Of a stretch of 64,000 nt of DNA, positions 23,310-34,900 are shown in pieces. The stretch covers positions 52,918,019 through 52,982,018 of the forward strand of contig CM049306.1 in assembly GCA_026874595.1 (NCBI GenBank), written 5' to 3'. Within the stretch, counting starts at the first letter, position 1, and the number at the start of each line of letters is the position of its first letter. Under the pieces are notes generated by a model. It did not search any database. It was not told the DNA's origin and saw only the letters and a program-made list of their open reading frames with translations. Position numbers and translations under genes: made by a program. Source of the stretch: Sipunculus nudus. Lineage: Eukaryota > Annelida > Sipuncula > Golfingiida > Sipunculidae.

Positions 23310-23912
23310 TTACAGGAAAAAAAAAGTGCCACGGCCAAAGTTCTGCAAAATTTAAAGTACTAATTTTTTATTTTTACTAATATTTAAAAAAATTTAAAAG
23401 ATTTTGATCTAATTTTGTTTATACAATCTAATTTCGATTAATTACAGTTATATTACTGGAAAAAAAGTCCTTAGTTTTAACATGTTTTGTGTTAAGTGAT
23501 CAGTTATCTTTCCTGATTTTTTACAAAATGCATTATGTTCTGGCCAATAACTTTTTTAAATTACAAAATACAGACATAATTTCTGGCAGGTACATAGGAA
23601 CTATATAGGGGAATATTTATGGTAAATACGAGGAAAAACAGATGAGTGGTTCAGGCATTCCTGAAGTGCAAAAATAGGTTTTTAATAGAAAATTGAGGTT
23701 TTTACTTAATTTATCAAAGGAACGAAGTCGCAAAGACCCAGTTTTCGGCTTGGTAGGAGATCTTGGGGACATCTAACATTACGCCAAATTTTTTATTCCT
23801 AGGTCTTAGGTTTCAATACATGCCACATCTACGGATGGACGGACGGACAGACGGACGGACGACGGACAATGAACCACCACTATAGCTCAGATGACTTATA
23901 GTCAGCTGAGCT

Positions 23913-24140
23913 AAAAAATTGAGGTTTTCCCTTAATTTCTCAAAGGAACAAAGTCGCAAAGACCCAGTTTTCGCCTTGGTAGGAGATCTTAGGGACATCT
24001 AACATTATGCCAAATTTTGGATTCCTAGGTCTTACGGTTTCAAAACGTGCCACATCTACAGACGGACGGACAGACGGACTGATGACGGACAATGGACCAC
24101 AACTATAGCTCAGATGACTTATAGTCAGCTGAGCTAAAAA
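23913..24140 (+). repeat. duplicated family A 3' tail
   Basis: After one complete tail the sequence re-enters the element at ATTGAGGTTTT and runs through a second ACGG tract and hairpin. The junction is at the A run (CTAAAAAATTGAGG), where the body has the same A-rich join. This looks like template switching or end-bypass. Confidence 0.8.
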
Positions 24141-25051
24141 GAGGAATGTACCTGAAGAGGTAGCTCTAAATCCAGCAAGATCCCTTACAACAATAACAAG
24201 TCTTCTCAATCGTGATCTTAAATTAAAGCACGAGTAAAGTAAAGTAAATCCCACATGAGCAACTGCTAAACATTAATTAATCTGTAGCTTTATGAATTTT
24301 ATCTTCAAATGAGGATGGGCCCAGTGTAATATTAAATCAATGATTTCCATTGTTATGATATTATGCAATTTGCTGCATTTTTTTCAGACAGTCATAAATA
24401 GGTGCAAAAATCATTGACAACTGCATCCTGACTGAAAAACGATCCTTCACAATTTCCTGCAACCATGTGTGGCCTGCATGAATTGCATTAGAACATAATG
24501 TCAGCTGGTTGTTAATAATGGTCCCGACTGTCTGCTTCTATTCCAAACTAACACACTTTCACATCCACAACTGTTTAAGATTTCCTATGCTTTCCTACAA
24601 TAAAACCCTGCAATATCCTTCAACATATCTATGTCAAAGATGATCATATAAGGTATGGCCCACACTTTTCACTAGTTCATTGGAAAAAATCACACTGGAG
24701 GAGGCCATGGTTTGGTTTGACTGTCAAAATTATGCAAGAAAATCGCCTGTGCCATATAGCTGAAGATTTCCTTTGGTTTTACAATTTTATGGCATTAGTT
24801 TGTTTGATAACACAAGATATGAACACCTGAGGCCCGAATATTTAGAGACAGTTACAAGGCCATGGGAGTTTTTCAACATTCTAATTATGAAGTACCCCTT
24901 AGGTGCTCAGTTTCACAATCTGAGGTGTCCAGTAAGTTGTGCAGACAATGAAGACAAAGTTGATTTAGCAATTCTGTGCACAGTTTGATCATTTCCCTGG
25001 AGACCAGTCAGGAAGTCATCACAGTCTCTTGGAAGACTGACTGCCTAGAGA
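24141..25051. other. no gene seen
   Basis: Unique sequence without recognised elements or exons. Confidence 0.45.
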
Positions 25052-25283
25052 AAACTCTAATATTAAGACTTGGAGGGCCTAACTATTTAATACTAAGATT
25101 TGTTGACAAATTACTCTGTAATGCCAAGACTTGATGAACATGACTCTGCAAAACTAAGACTTCATTGGCATCACTCTGTAATACTTAGATTTGTTGGAGA
25201 TAACTCTGAATTGCCAAGACTTGATGGACATAACTGAATAATGCTAAGACTTGTTGGACATATCTCTATAGCGCCAAGTCTTT
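25052..25283. repeat. 30-bp minisatellite, about eight diverged units
   Basis: Unit approximately ACTCTGTAATGCTAAGACTT plus GTTGGACATA. The phase is exact at 30 bp across 25082-25261 although the units differ at several positions each. Confidence 0.8.
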
Positions 25284-25544
25284 TGTCTAAAATCCTTAAA
25301 AGCAGAAGCTAAAAGTGGCTGCCTTCAAAGTTTCTACACATGTGGAAATTGATTGCATAGGATTTGGACAAGGATAAGCTTTTTTTCTCACACATGTTTG
25401 TAGGTATCTGTGTGTTGCATGTCATTCAGAATTAACAAATGTGTCTTATATGAAACAAGGCAAACAGGCCTAATGCAAACCTGTGCAGTGGGATAAACAT
25501 CAGGTATAATGCTTCCATGATAACATACTTGACCATTATTTGAA

Positions 25545-25571
25545 AAGTACTTGATTACTTTTCAAGTACTT
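25545..25571. repeat. perfect 10-bp stem hairpin
   Basis: AAGTACTTGA (25545-25554) and TCAAGTACTT (25562-25571) around a 7-base loop. Further AAGTACT copies lie just downstream (about 25595). Confidence 0.7.
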
Positions 25572-25689
25572 GTGTGACATGTACATGTACACTGCAAGTA
25601 CTAACTATTTTATACCCAAGTACATATGCAAGCACCAATTACACAAATATTTCTCCTGACCTACTGACATGGATGGACAAAACACAAAA

Positions 25690-27300
25690 ATGATTGTAGG
25701 TGGCACCACCAGTCTTGCATATGAGAAAACCCTTGATGATGTATAGACATGCAACAATACAGGCAGATACTTTAAACCCATTTTGAGCTGGGATGACCAA
25801 GCTCAACTGAGGAAGGCAGTTACACTTGCACCCAAGTGAAACAAAACTAATTTTAAAACTGAATGAACTCTTAAGCTGTACCTGAATGCACTTACTGAAA
25901 TCTAGCTTGACCTGTTGCCTTATCTGATATAGTTGGCAGTCTGCCACAGGTATAAACAGATATGACTGAAACTTGGCCTGTTGCCATATCTGAAAAAGTT
26001 TGCAGTCTGCCAAGCTATTTATAGATACAGCAAAATCTTGGCCTGTTGCCAAATCTTTTTACTGGTTGTAGATTTATCAATTTAATCTTACCAAAATATC
26101 TTACAGTCCTTTGACTGTCAAATAATTCTGCCAAAACCATTTAAGTAAACTTGAATAAAGGCCAACTAAGAATAATGTTTGTGCTATGTTACAGAATTTG
26201 AAACAACAGTTTTGCAGTAGACTGTTGCAGCTAGCCATCTGTTTGATATAGGCTTATTTGGCCATCAGACCAATTTCAGCTTTTCATGACTACCAAAAAT
26301 CATTGAACTCGATCTATTCTCATACATTTGAGAGAACCCTACCTTAGAATAATTATTGTGAAAAATTAAACCATTCAGCTTGACAGTTTCATCATGACAT
26401 TTTTAATGCAGTGCCTGAAATATGCTTAAATTATGAGGTTTTGCCCTTAAAAAAAAAGGTTTATGTAGGTGGCACCACCAAAAACTTCAGTTTCAATATG
26501 AGTCATGCAACCAACATTTGCACAAGACTTGATGATGCTAGCTCCTGTCATTTCTGAGATTGTTATGTTGGTATGCTCTCTTGGTCAAATGACTAACTTC
26601 AAGTTCCTGTAACTCGGCCCAATTCATCAAACCCAAACCATTTGAACAAACTTGAAAGAGCTCATTTCTAGGATCATTTCTGGCAGAGTGATTTTGGAGA
26701 AGATTTTCAAAGGTTTTAAGCTTTTCACTGTAAAAGGTAAGTTGTTGCAGGTGATACCTGCCACAAAAAGCTCAAATCCACAACATCTGACATGTGACTG
26801 ATTTTTGCATAAAATTTGGGATGCTAGCTCCTGCTGTTCCTGAGAAATTATGGGTTATGTACTGATGACAGATGACCCCTGTACAAAAAAGATTGATGCA
26901 GGTGGCGTCACCAATAACTCAATTTCAAATATGACTCACGAAATCAAAATTTGCATTAAACTTGGTGATGATAGCTCCTGCTTTTTCTGAGATTGTAATG
27001 TTAGTATGCTTTCTTGGCCAAATGACTAAGTTTATCTCAGCCAAAAATAACTTAACTGAAACCATTTGAACAAAGTTGAGAAAGTTTGTTTCTGGGATTA
27101 TTTCTATGAAATATTAAAGAATTTGGCTTGACTGTTTTGGCATAGAAGATTTTAAAGGTTTTTTTAGCTTTTTCCCTGTAAAATCTAAGTCAATAAAGAG
27201 AGCCAAAAATAAGCTCAATCTGACAGAGTTTGATATGGGACTGATTCTTCCATCAAATTTGGCGCTGCTAGCTCTGACATTATTTTTAGATAACATGGGT
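25690..27300. repeat. diverged repeat region with GGTGGCACCACC hairpin motif
   Basis: AGGTGGCACCACCA-type motifs occur at about 25701, 26467 and 26901. Two units of about 432 bp are recognisable: CTGAGATTGTTATGTTGGTA at about 26554 and its variant near 26986, each preceded by GATGATNNTAGCTCCTG. A 66-bp repeat (GCCTGTTGCCATATCTGA) occurs 2.3 times at 25911-26055. The palindromic motif is also in family B (GGTGGCGCCACC at about 7378). The 137-codon antisense frame at 25639-26052 is repeat-derived. Confidence 0.6.
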
Positions 27301-28728
27301 TAACATAGGGAAGACGAACAATGAAAAATTGAGAATGCTGCATCATCGCATAAGCTCACAGGTTCACTAAAAAATTCACTATTCTAAAGCCCTGCTTCAG
27401 TGCAGTTCCTGCAAGACCCTTAGACATAGATAATAAAAAAAGAATAGGCAGGAATCAAAGAGAAACAGGGACACTAAATAAAAATGAACAGAAGCCAGAA
27501 AATATTACAAATCCAAATTAAGACTCTGGTAATTTAAACATGTTCAAGCCATTAATCCTTGCATCACCAAGATGAACAGCATTCCACTGGTGGAACACAA
27601 GGAAAAGGAGACCTGAAAAAAAAAACACTGAAAGCAATACCCTGAAATCTTAAATATTTAATATGCCCCTTGCTGTTGTAAGAGAACTCCAGCCATTGTA
27701 CCTGCTGTGAAAACTACAGGAGTTCTCCATCAGGGAAGTAAGACCTTCCCATTAAACCCCCGACCCATCTAACCATGTGTGTTTTCTGATTGCACAGGAA
27801 AACAGGAGACTGTCTATTCCATTAACTTGTTCAACTTGCAGTTAATGTGATTTTTTTTCTTATAAACCACAAAACAGTCAGATGATCAAAATGTCTACGG
27901 CTCCAGGCCAGCAATTTCCTTTTCCTTTGGTTCCATGTAAAGGAGACTTACAAAGACTACTGGTTACCATGGCAATGACATGGTCCTGCAGAATGGTAAC
28001 AAATCTTTTTTATGTGTTCTTCAGTGAAAGAATTTCAAGAAAATCTTAGCCCTTTTCCCTTGAAAATTTCTTTCATCATCCAAGCTAAAAAAATAAATGG
28101 AGATACAAAAGGTCATAAAATTCTCCAGTGAAACATTTGTGGTACCTTTAAAAGCCTTATTGGGGGGCTTTTTCAACTGAATCATTTTCTTATATACCAC
28201 ATATGTATGTTGCTACTATCTATAATTAATAATGGATCTACTGTTGCCTCTTTATATCACGGCTAGATGTGTAAATTAAGTAATGGAAGGTTTTTCAATA
28301 AAACTTATTAAAAGAACAACAGAAAATGAACAAACATGACTATATAGATAATCCTTTTCCATTTCAAAGGTTATAATAACATGATCTCTTAATGTAAAGA
28401 GATTTAAAGCAAGATTTCAAAACAATGTGTGGCATGTTTCACCATATATTTTCTCTATTCAGGTTATGTTTTACCAGAATCTGTTTGCCAGTTTCTCTTT
28501 TAGGTGGTTGTTCTATGGTTAACTACAGATTTCCTAGGCTTGCTGGTATGATGCTGACCTATGCAAAGTTACACCACACGCCTATATTCAAGGAATACAG
28601 GATCAAATTCAGTGGTCAGAATTAGGTATCCTCAACATGTTTAAGGAATTTGATATTTGACACACTTTTGTTGTGAAAAAAAAGCTTCAGATATTAATAA
28701 TGATTTATTTTTATGGATTATGCAAATA
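27301..28728. other. no gene seen; one X-box-like site
   Basis: Unique AT-rich sequence without recognised exons; contains the RFX-like site listed next. Confidence 0.45.
27963..27976 (+). promoter_or_regulatory. RFX X-box-like site
   Basis: GTTACCATGGCAAT matches the RFX consensus GTNRCCATGGYAAC at 13 of 14 positions. X-boxes often mark ciliary gene promoters, but no promoter or exon is recognised nearby, so function is unproven. Confidence 0.35.
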
Positions 28729-28794
28729 GTCATTATAACAAATCTAGGCTGTCATTATAACTAATCTAGGCTGTCATTATAACTAATCTAGGCT
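28729..28794 (+). repeat. 22-bp unit x 3
   Basis: GTCATTATAACTAATCTAGG plus CT, three copies starting at 28729, 28751 and 28773, one substitution in the first. Confidence 0.9.
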
Positions 28795-31700
28795 CTCTTA
28801 ATGGCTCACATGCTGGCATTCAGTAGTGACCAGATTTCGAGGTGGAGGAAACCAGATTTTGGGTATCAGTGCTAGAGAAAGCTGCAAGTTCTTAAAATGT
28901 CTCAGGAGGGTCTGGCAAGGTAGAAAGTTAACTGTACCCTCAAGGATTTTACTGGTTTACAGTAATTTGTCAGAACACAAAATAACATATTTATAGTTCA
29001 GGGCTTTGTACACATTTTCTTTTTTGTAATGTTTTATATTCACAAAGGGCCTCTCATATGAGAATTATCTAGATGACATGATCACTATTTTACTGCACAG
29101 TAAAATGTAACCTAAATGAAGACACAATCTGGATCATACCCTGTAAAATAGATACCAGCCAGCTGCAAGGAGGCTGGTGCTAACCAAAATGTGCCTTGCC
29201 TCCCATAAAACTACTTTTGAGCACTAATTTTGAGCCCTAAATAACATTTATATTTCCTTTCATATGGACTACCTTGAGATAATTCATATTCAGCTTTTGA
29301 AGCTGATATCAAACATACTGCATTAAACAGTTTACAATCATCTTGATGTCACAGAAAAACCCTGACAAGCTACACAATATATAAAACTATTGGAAGTGAT
29401 ATAGTCTACTGATTTCAGCTCCACATACATGGATTCATTTTGTCATTTCTACATTATCTCCTTTCACAAAACACTGTTTTCTGAAACAATGATCCCTGAA
29501 TCAATACATCTTAGCCAAATAATCTTTTCATAAAGCTTTCCAAGACTGTTACTTAATAGAACATTCACAGTTTCCAAGAGATCAGATGTTTTCTTGGAAC
29601 AAACAACTGCTGCATAAACCAGGAATCTTATTCGTTTGTTTTGAGTAGACTTTAAGAATTCGCAAAAATTGTAAACAGATGAGAAATATTTCTTGCAGAC
29701 CAATAACTGAGCTGTTAACTGGTTTCCTATTTTTAAGTCTTAAACTGGATTCAAAGATTTTGGAAGAATAATAAATTGCTTTGAAGACCTTTTGTATATA
29801 TATAATGTTAGAGATTCCTTCTTACATTTTTCATGCTTTCCAATAATGGAACCATTTATCTTGTATATTCTCCTGTCTTGTGACAGGGCTGTTGATTGGC
29901 TGCGCTCTCGGGGGACGCGGGCAGCGTGGACAGAGGTGATAGCCAGGGAATGACGCTATTGATCCTGTGCTGGAATGCTGGCATTTGTGCTGTGCTGGGC
30001 TGCAATCAAGGGATGTGAGCCGTCTTAGTGCAAACCAAACCCAAATCCTTCAATGTCATCCGTCCACCTGGTCATAAGTTGGTTAGAAAAATACAACACA
30101 TCCACACAAGCAAAGGGTATTATTTATCAAAGGAAGGGCTGGGGTAATAATCTCAGGTTTAATGTTGTTTCAGACTCCATAAACTGATTCATGATGAATT
30201 AGTCTCCATTGCAACACTCAAGAAAACAACAAGGAGGGGAGTCGTGAAGTCTACTTCATCCAGAATCAACCAAATTTGATATATTTTTGTGTTTAAAGAA
30301 CTGACATGTCAGTGCAACAAAATATTCCCTTATTGCCTAACAAAAAAAAAACAAAAAACAAAAACAGAAAATAAAACAAAGAAAAATGTTTTTTGACTTT
30401 CTGATTTATATTTTATATTTAAAACCACTCACACAGAAAAAGGTTACCAGAAGATCAGTTGCTGACTGTTATTGTCAGAAAACAGAAAATACTTCAACAT
30501 GCATTTTAATTTTAATACAGGCTTATATATTCATTCTATCAACTATTAATTTCTGAAACCACTGATATAATCACAAAATAGAAGAATTTATTGTTTATTA
30601 CAAAATATTTCAAAAAGCTTTTAATCACTCTGTTATTAATTCAAATTTCTAACTCAAATACCAATTTTCATCTATTGCTTATTTCCAAACTGCATCTGTA
30701 AATTGGTGACCATTTACAAAGCTAGGCCCTGAAGTCACATCTCCTTCAATAGCTCTGACTATATTTCTTCATAGAAAAGTTCAAAGGTCATCTACAACTT
30801 GACTGTGGATGTGATTGACTCCAAGTGGTCATGTGATATGCAAGAACCGGTCTGACAAGATGACCTTCAGAATAGCTAATGAGGTCGTATGGGAAAGAAG
30901 GTCATACATTAAACATGCAGAGACATTTTTTACTTTACATACATTGTTTAGCTGCAAACGTTTTGGTTTCTAATAGAATATTCTCTGATTTACTTCAGAG
31001 GTTTCTTGCAGCAGATCTAAATGTACAGCATTATGGTTCCCTGCCATGCTTTCAGAGTACATTGTTATCAACAGTTTCCAAGCTTTAATACTTTCTACAT
31101 TTCTTAGTTAATTTTATCTAGGTGGAATGTCATTTGGTACTGCCTAGTAACAACACATCATGCATATCACATAAACAGTTCTCTCTAGCTGATATCACCA
31201 TCTTTGTTAATAATTTAGGTCAGGAGTTACCGTACCTAAAACAAGGGAAGCTCAGTATCCTTTCAACGCTTTTGAGATGCTTGATCCAACATCTGGCATT
31301 ACTGAGGCTCATGAGTTAACCATCTCTTCACAGTAGACTGGACTACAGCAACCACTGCCAACCAGTGCACTAATGACTGGACCAGCAGAGTCATTCTGCA
31401 GAAGTCATTTACAGTCTGTAATTTGGTAGGTACAGCACTGCTGTTATATTTTGCCAAAGACCACCATGAAGACCTGAGATATTCCTTTAAATACTCTAGG
31501 CAAGTAAATTGCTGACTGGTTCTCAATATAATTCAGTTAAGATTAATTCTTTTGGATTCAATTCTCAATTTGATCATAACAGACAATCATAATATTTGTT
31601 GGAGATGAATGTTTACTAAAATTTCCTTCCATTTAAGATTTTAAATGAACATTGTAATACGCTTAAGTATTTACATGGAGCAAGTAGTATTAAAAATGTT

Positions 31701-33688
31701 CTCATCCATTACTGGCTCAACAACAAATGAAGAATATAAGGTGACTCTCTTTTTTAAATGACATTGCTTACAACATCATTCATAAAGTCCATCTCTCCTA
31801 GGTATGAGCTGGAGCCCAAAAAGGTATGAAAATGACAATAATCCCAACAACTTAACTTAATCCATTACTGCATGCCTAATTCAATTATCAGTTAAGGTCT
31901 GGCTTTGATTCAAATATAAATCATATGATGCATTGTAACAGTTCTAAATACCCATTCAAAACATGCTGGAATCTTTTGCTATTTAATTTGCCTTAATGAA
32001 AGCCTTCTCCACACTAATTTTCCTATACTACCAAATAATATATGATAAAAGGTTTTGATCATACAAATCTTCTTCAAAGACTATCAGTATATATCAATTT
32101 TTTTCCTGGAATAAAATTTTATTAATGTTTTAGTACTGCCCCCCTTGCTTTGAAGAAATGAGATTATTACATTTAGTGCTATGGTTACAGTAAACTCCAC
32201 AATTTAATCGGTAATGCAATATATTAGTAAGTAAAGTTAACAGGAGAAAAATATTCTTTTGACTTTACTGTCATCTGGTGTAAACTAGATGAACTAATAT
32301 TTATCTGGAGCTGAAAGTTGTGGTTCTCCAACAGTGCAATAGGTCATGTTGGATAGAATCTCAATGTTTTTGTGACTGTACAATGAATGTTGCACTGATG
32401 GTCCTATGAATATAATCATAACTGAAAGGAATTTTGTAGTAAGATGTATAATTTACCACACTCTTTAAAATATTCTGTCACGTGGCGTATATTGATTTTT
32501 TCTATGTATTTTGACAAGGTGAGTTAATATTGAAAATCACATGTCAGTTAGGATGAACCTAGTGCTTCACTTTTTTTAAATTTATTTGACTTGTTAAGAA
32601 AGTGATAAAAATCCATATGAAAGTGTATTCTACTTGAGGTCGATCACCACAATGCTGCTCTGTTATATTATAAAGACATATGTTCTGAAAATTAAGTGTA
32701 ACTGATGTATCCTTACTTTGATGTTCCATGCAACTGACATTTTTCTATAATAAAATAATTAAATGCTGGATATATAGTATTCATAGATTAATTAAAATTG
32801 TATAATAACATTTTTTGGCAACATTAGGGGAAAAAACAGGAAAAAACATTGAGAATTGGCAGGCTAAATATTTACCTAATACCATGCTTAATTAATTTAT
32901 CTTAAATTAATTCTCTTGATTAAAAAAATATTTTTAAATTTTACTTGTTTTCAGTGCTACATGTGCATGACATAAACCAAAAGCTTTGATATATTATAAT
33001 TTTAAGTGATATTTAGATTTCCACTGGTGCGCTAACCTTTTTAATTAAACTTGACATTTCAAAAAGAATAATTCAATTATAAAATCAATCATGAAAATGG
33101 AATTATCTTTTTTAAAAAGACTGAGTAATCAAGTTGTTTATATGTGGTATAAAAAGTAATGTTTAATGTTGAATATACAATGACATCTGGTGGCCAGCCA
33201 ATGAACTAATAGCTCCCAGGACTGTTTATGAGTGGCTCCATGGTTACAGCTCTAGCACTGCATGCTGTTCTGTGTGGTGTGCTCCAAGCCAATATGTCAC
33301 TGTACTCTTGACAGCCTTGTGACTTTTGTGAGGTCTATCTCACCATTGTGCTGTCAGGGACAGAATGCCTTGTGAAGTTTATGAGAGTTGGGGAAAACCT
33401 CTGGTTATGAATAATACAATACTAATACAATAAACTACCAATAAATTATAGTATTACATGTATTGTTTTCATTATATTACACTGAATTAATAATTAATTC
33501 ATATTATTTATTATATTTTTACAGTATATTTTATCACTGTATGTCATGGTGCAAGATAGCAAATCATAGTAGAGAGTACGATGTAAAGTGTTTAAACAGT
33601 AAAATATAAGTAATGTTTATACATATTATAATATATATGTAAAGTGTACCTATAGTACAATAATAGTATGGCACAGTATAATATAGTA
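28795..33688. other. no gene seen; GC-richer patch at 29880-30060
   Basis: Long single-copy stretch. 29880-30060 is notably GC-rich (GGGGGACGCGGGCAGCGTGG, GTGCTGGAATGCTGGC) and non-repetitive, a candidate conserved non-coding element. An A-rich low-complexity run lies at 30339-30390, and 33400-33688 is nearly pure AT. No convincing exon. Confidence 0.45.
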
Positions 33689-33880
33689 TATGAAAGACCA
33701 TCTGTCTAATAAGACCTTCTGTCTATTAAGATTACTTTTGAGTGAACCGCACATATTCACATTGGTTATATTTGACCTGTCCAGTAAGACCACTGGTAAA
33801 ATAAGAGTATTTAAGACCACTTTAGGCCAGTCCCAGAGGGCGTCTCATTACACAGGTTTCACTGTATATCTAAGTTTGAG
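33689..33880 (+). repeat. family D repeat (GACCAYCTGTCT units)
   Basis: Repeats of the type AAGACCATCTGTCTAATAAG occur several times, ending with CAGGTTTCACTGTATAT. The same motif set is present inverted at 36885-37015. Short degenerate internal units; class unknown. Confidence 0.5.
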
Positions 33881-34083
33881 GGTGGGATTATGACCCTTTT
33901 CCTTTTTTCGTTATTGTGCCATCAGAATCACCTTCTACATGCTGTATCTACTCAGGACAGGGATAGTGGTGAATTTGTTTCAGAAATGGGTGTCTGAAAA
34001 AGGATCTTTAAGCTTCACGCATCTAAAAAAAAAAATGATTTAAAAACTCAAGACTACATTCTTTGTCACATTAGCAGCATATT

Positions 34084-34393
34084 GACAGGGCGGTAGCACT
34101 CCCTTACGATCATATAATTTTTGTATCCTGATGTCTCCCAGGCCTGGTGTCTGCAGGTCCGTGGTGTGTAATCATTCCCATTGCTGGGTCATAACACTGA
34201 GGAACCCCCCAAAGATGAACTCGTATGTGAGTGATACATATACACAGCTTTGAGGCACAGCCTTCTTATTAAGCCTGCAGAGCACTCACCCTGGGTGGGG
34301 GCAGACTGTGAAAATATCACCACCTCGGCTGAGATTTGCACTTACAACCTACTGGCTTTGAGTCCTGTCCTCTACCCCTGGAGCTACAGAAGC
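34084..34393 (-). mobile_element. tRNA-derived SINE, copy 1
   Basis: On the minus strand the head reads TAGCTCCAGGGGTAGAGGAC, close to a tRNA box A region. After the anticodon-arm-like part comes AGGTTGTAAGTGCAAATCTC, in the place of box B. The body ends GTGCTACCGCCCTGTC. The plus-strand copy at 47241-47547 aligns over its whole length (310 and 307 bp). Box B is degenerate, so Pol III activity is doubtful. No clear target duplication seen. Confidence 0.75.
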
Positions 34394-34429
34394 AGGTCTG
34401 TGATCAGGAAAATTCATTTAATCCTATTC

Positions 34430-34900
34430 TAGTTGTAGGAATGGATATTATCTATTATTCTGTCACCAGGAATACCTATCACTTCTATAATTCTGTCAAT
34501 GGGAAAACATCAACTCCTAAGCAACCAATTGTAAAGCATATCAACCTCCTATTCTGCCAAAAACGGAGACATGCATATGAACTTTGACTCTGTCAAAAAG
34601 GAAAAATAGTAACCCCTAATCAACTTTTATTCTGGCAAAAAGAAAACATATCTACTCCTATTCTATCAACAGGAAAACATATAAACTGGTATTATGTCAA
34701 CATATAAAACATATCAACTATTATTATGTCAACAGAAAACATATCAACTATTATTTTGTTAACAGGAAATATACAAATACACCATACATATTAACTCCAA
34801 ACTGCAAATTACACAGGAAAATATCCCAGATCCTAACTTACTGAACAACAACATATCAATTAACTGCTACCCTGTTGATAAAGATATCATACCAAGTCTA
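34430..34900 (+). repeat. irregular minisatellite, about 30-45 bp
   Basis: Variants of CTATTCTGTCAACAGG plus AAAACATATCAACT recur about ten times with variable spacing. Old and heavily diverged. Confidence 0.6.

Larger units (their letters stand above)
21700..23730 (+). repeat. recent 1016-bp tandem duplication
   Basis: Start-to-start spacing is 1016 bp (for example the MITE at 21957 and 22973). I count only about five differences across the unit, such as CTACAGTGACC versus CTACAATGACC and GCGGGCAGTGCC versus GCGGGCGGTGCC. Flanking family A sequence diverges at once outside the unit. Unequal exchange between homologous body sequences is the simplest cause; an assembly duplication must be excluded. 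Confidence 0.85.
20788..24140 (+). mobile_element. family A composite with duplication and nested MITEs
   Basis: Starts with the 5' module ACAAGGGACCCATGGGTCA...GCTCAGCTGA (20788-20820) and ends with two successive family A tails (hairpins 23884-23912 and 24107-24135, each followed by an A run). Body landmarks begin at about 21470. An internal segment of 1016 bp is duplicated, each copy holding one MITE. Whether 20820-21470 belongs to the same element is inferred. Composite history: element, MITE insertion, then 1-kb duplication; the tail was duplicated separately. Confidence 0.6.
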
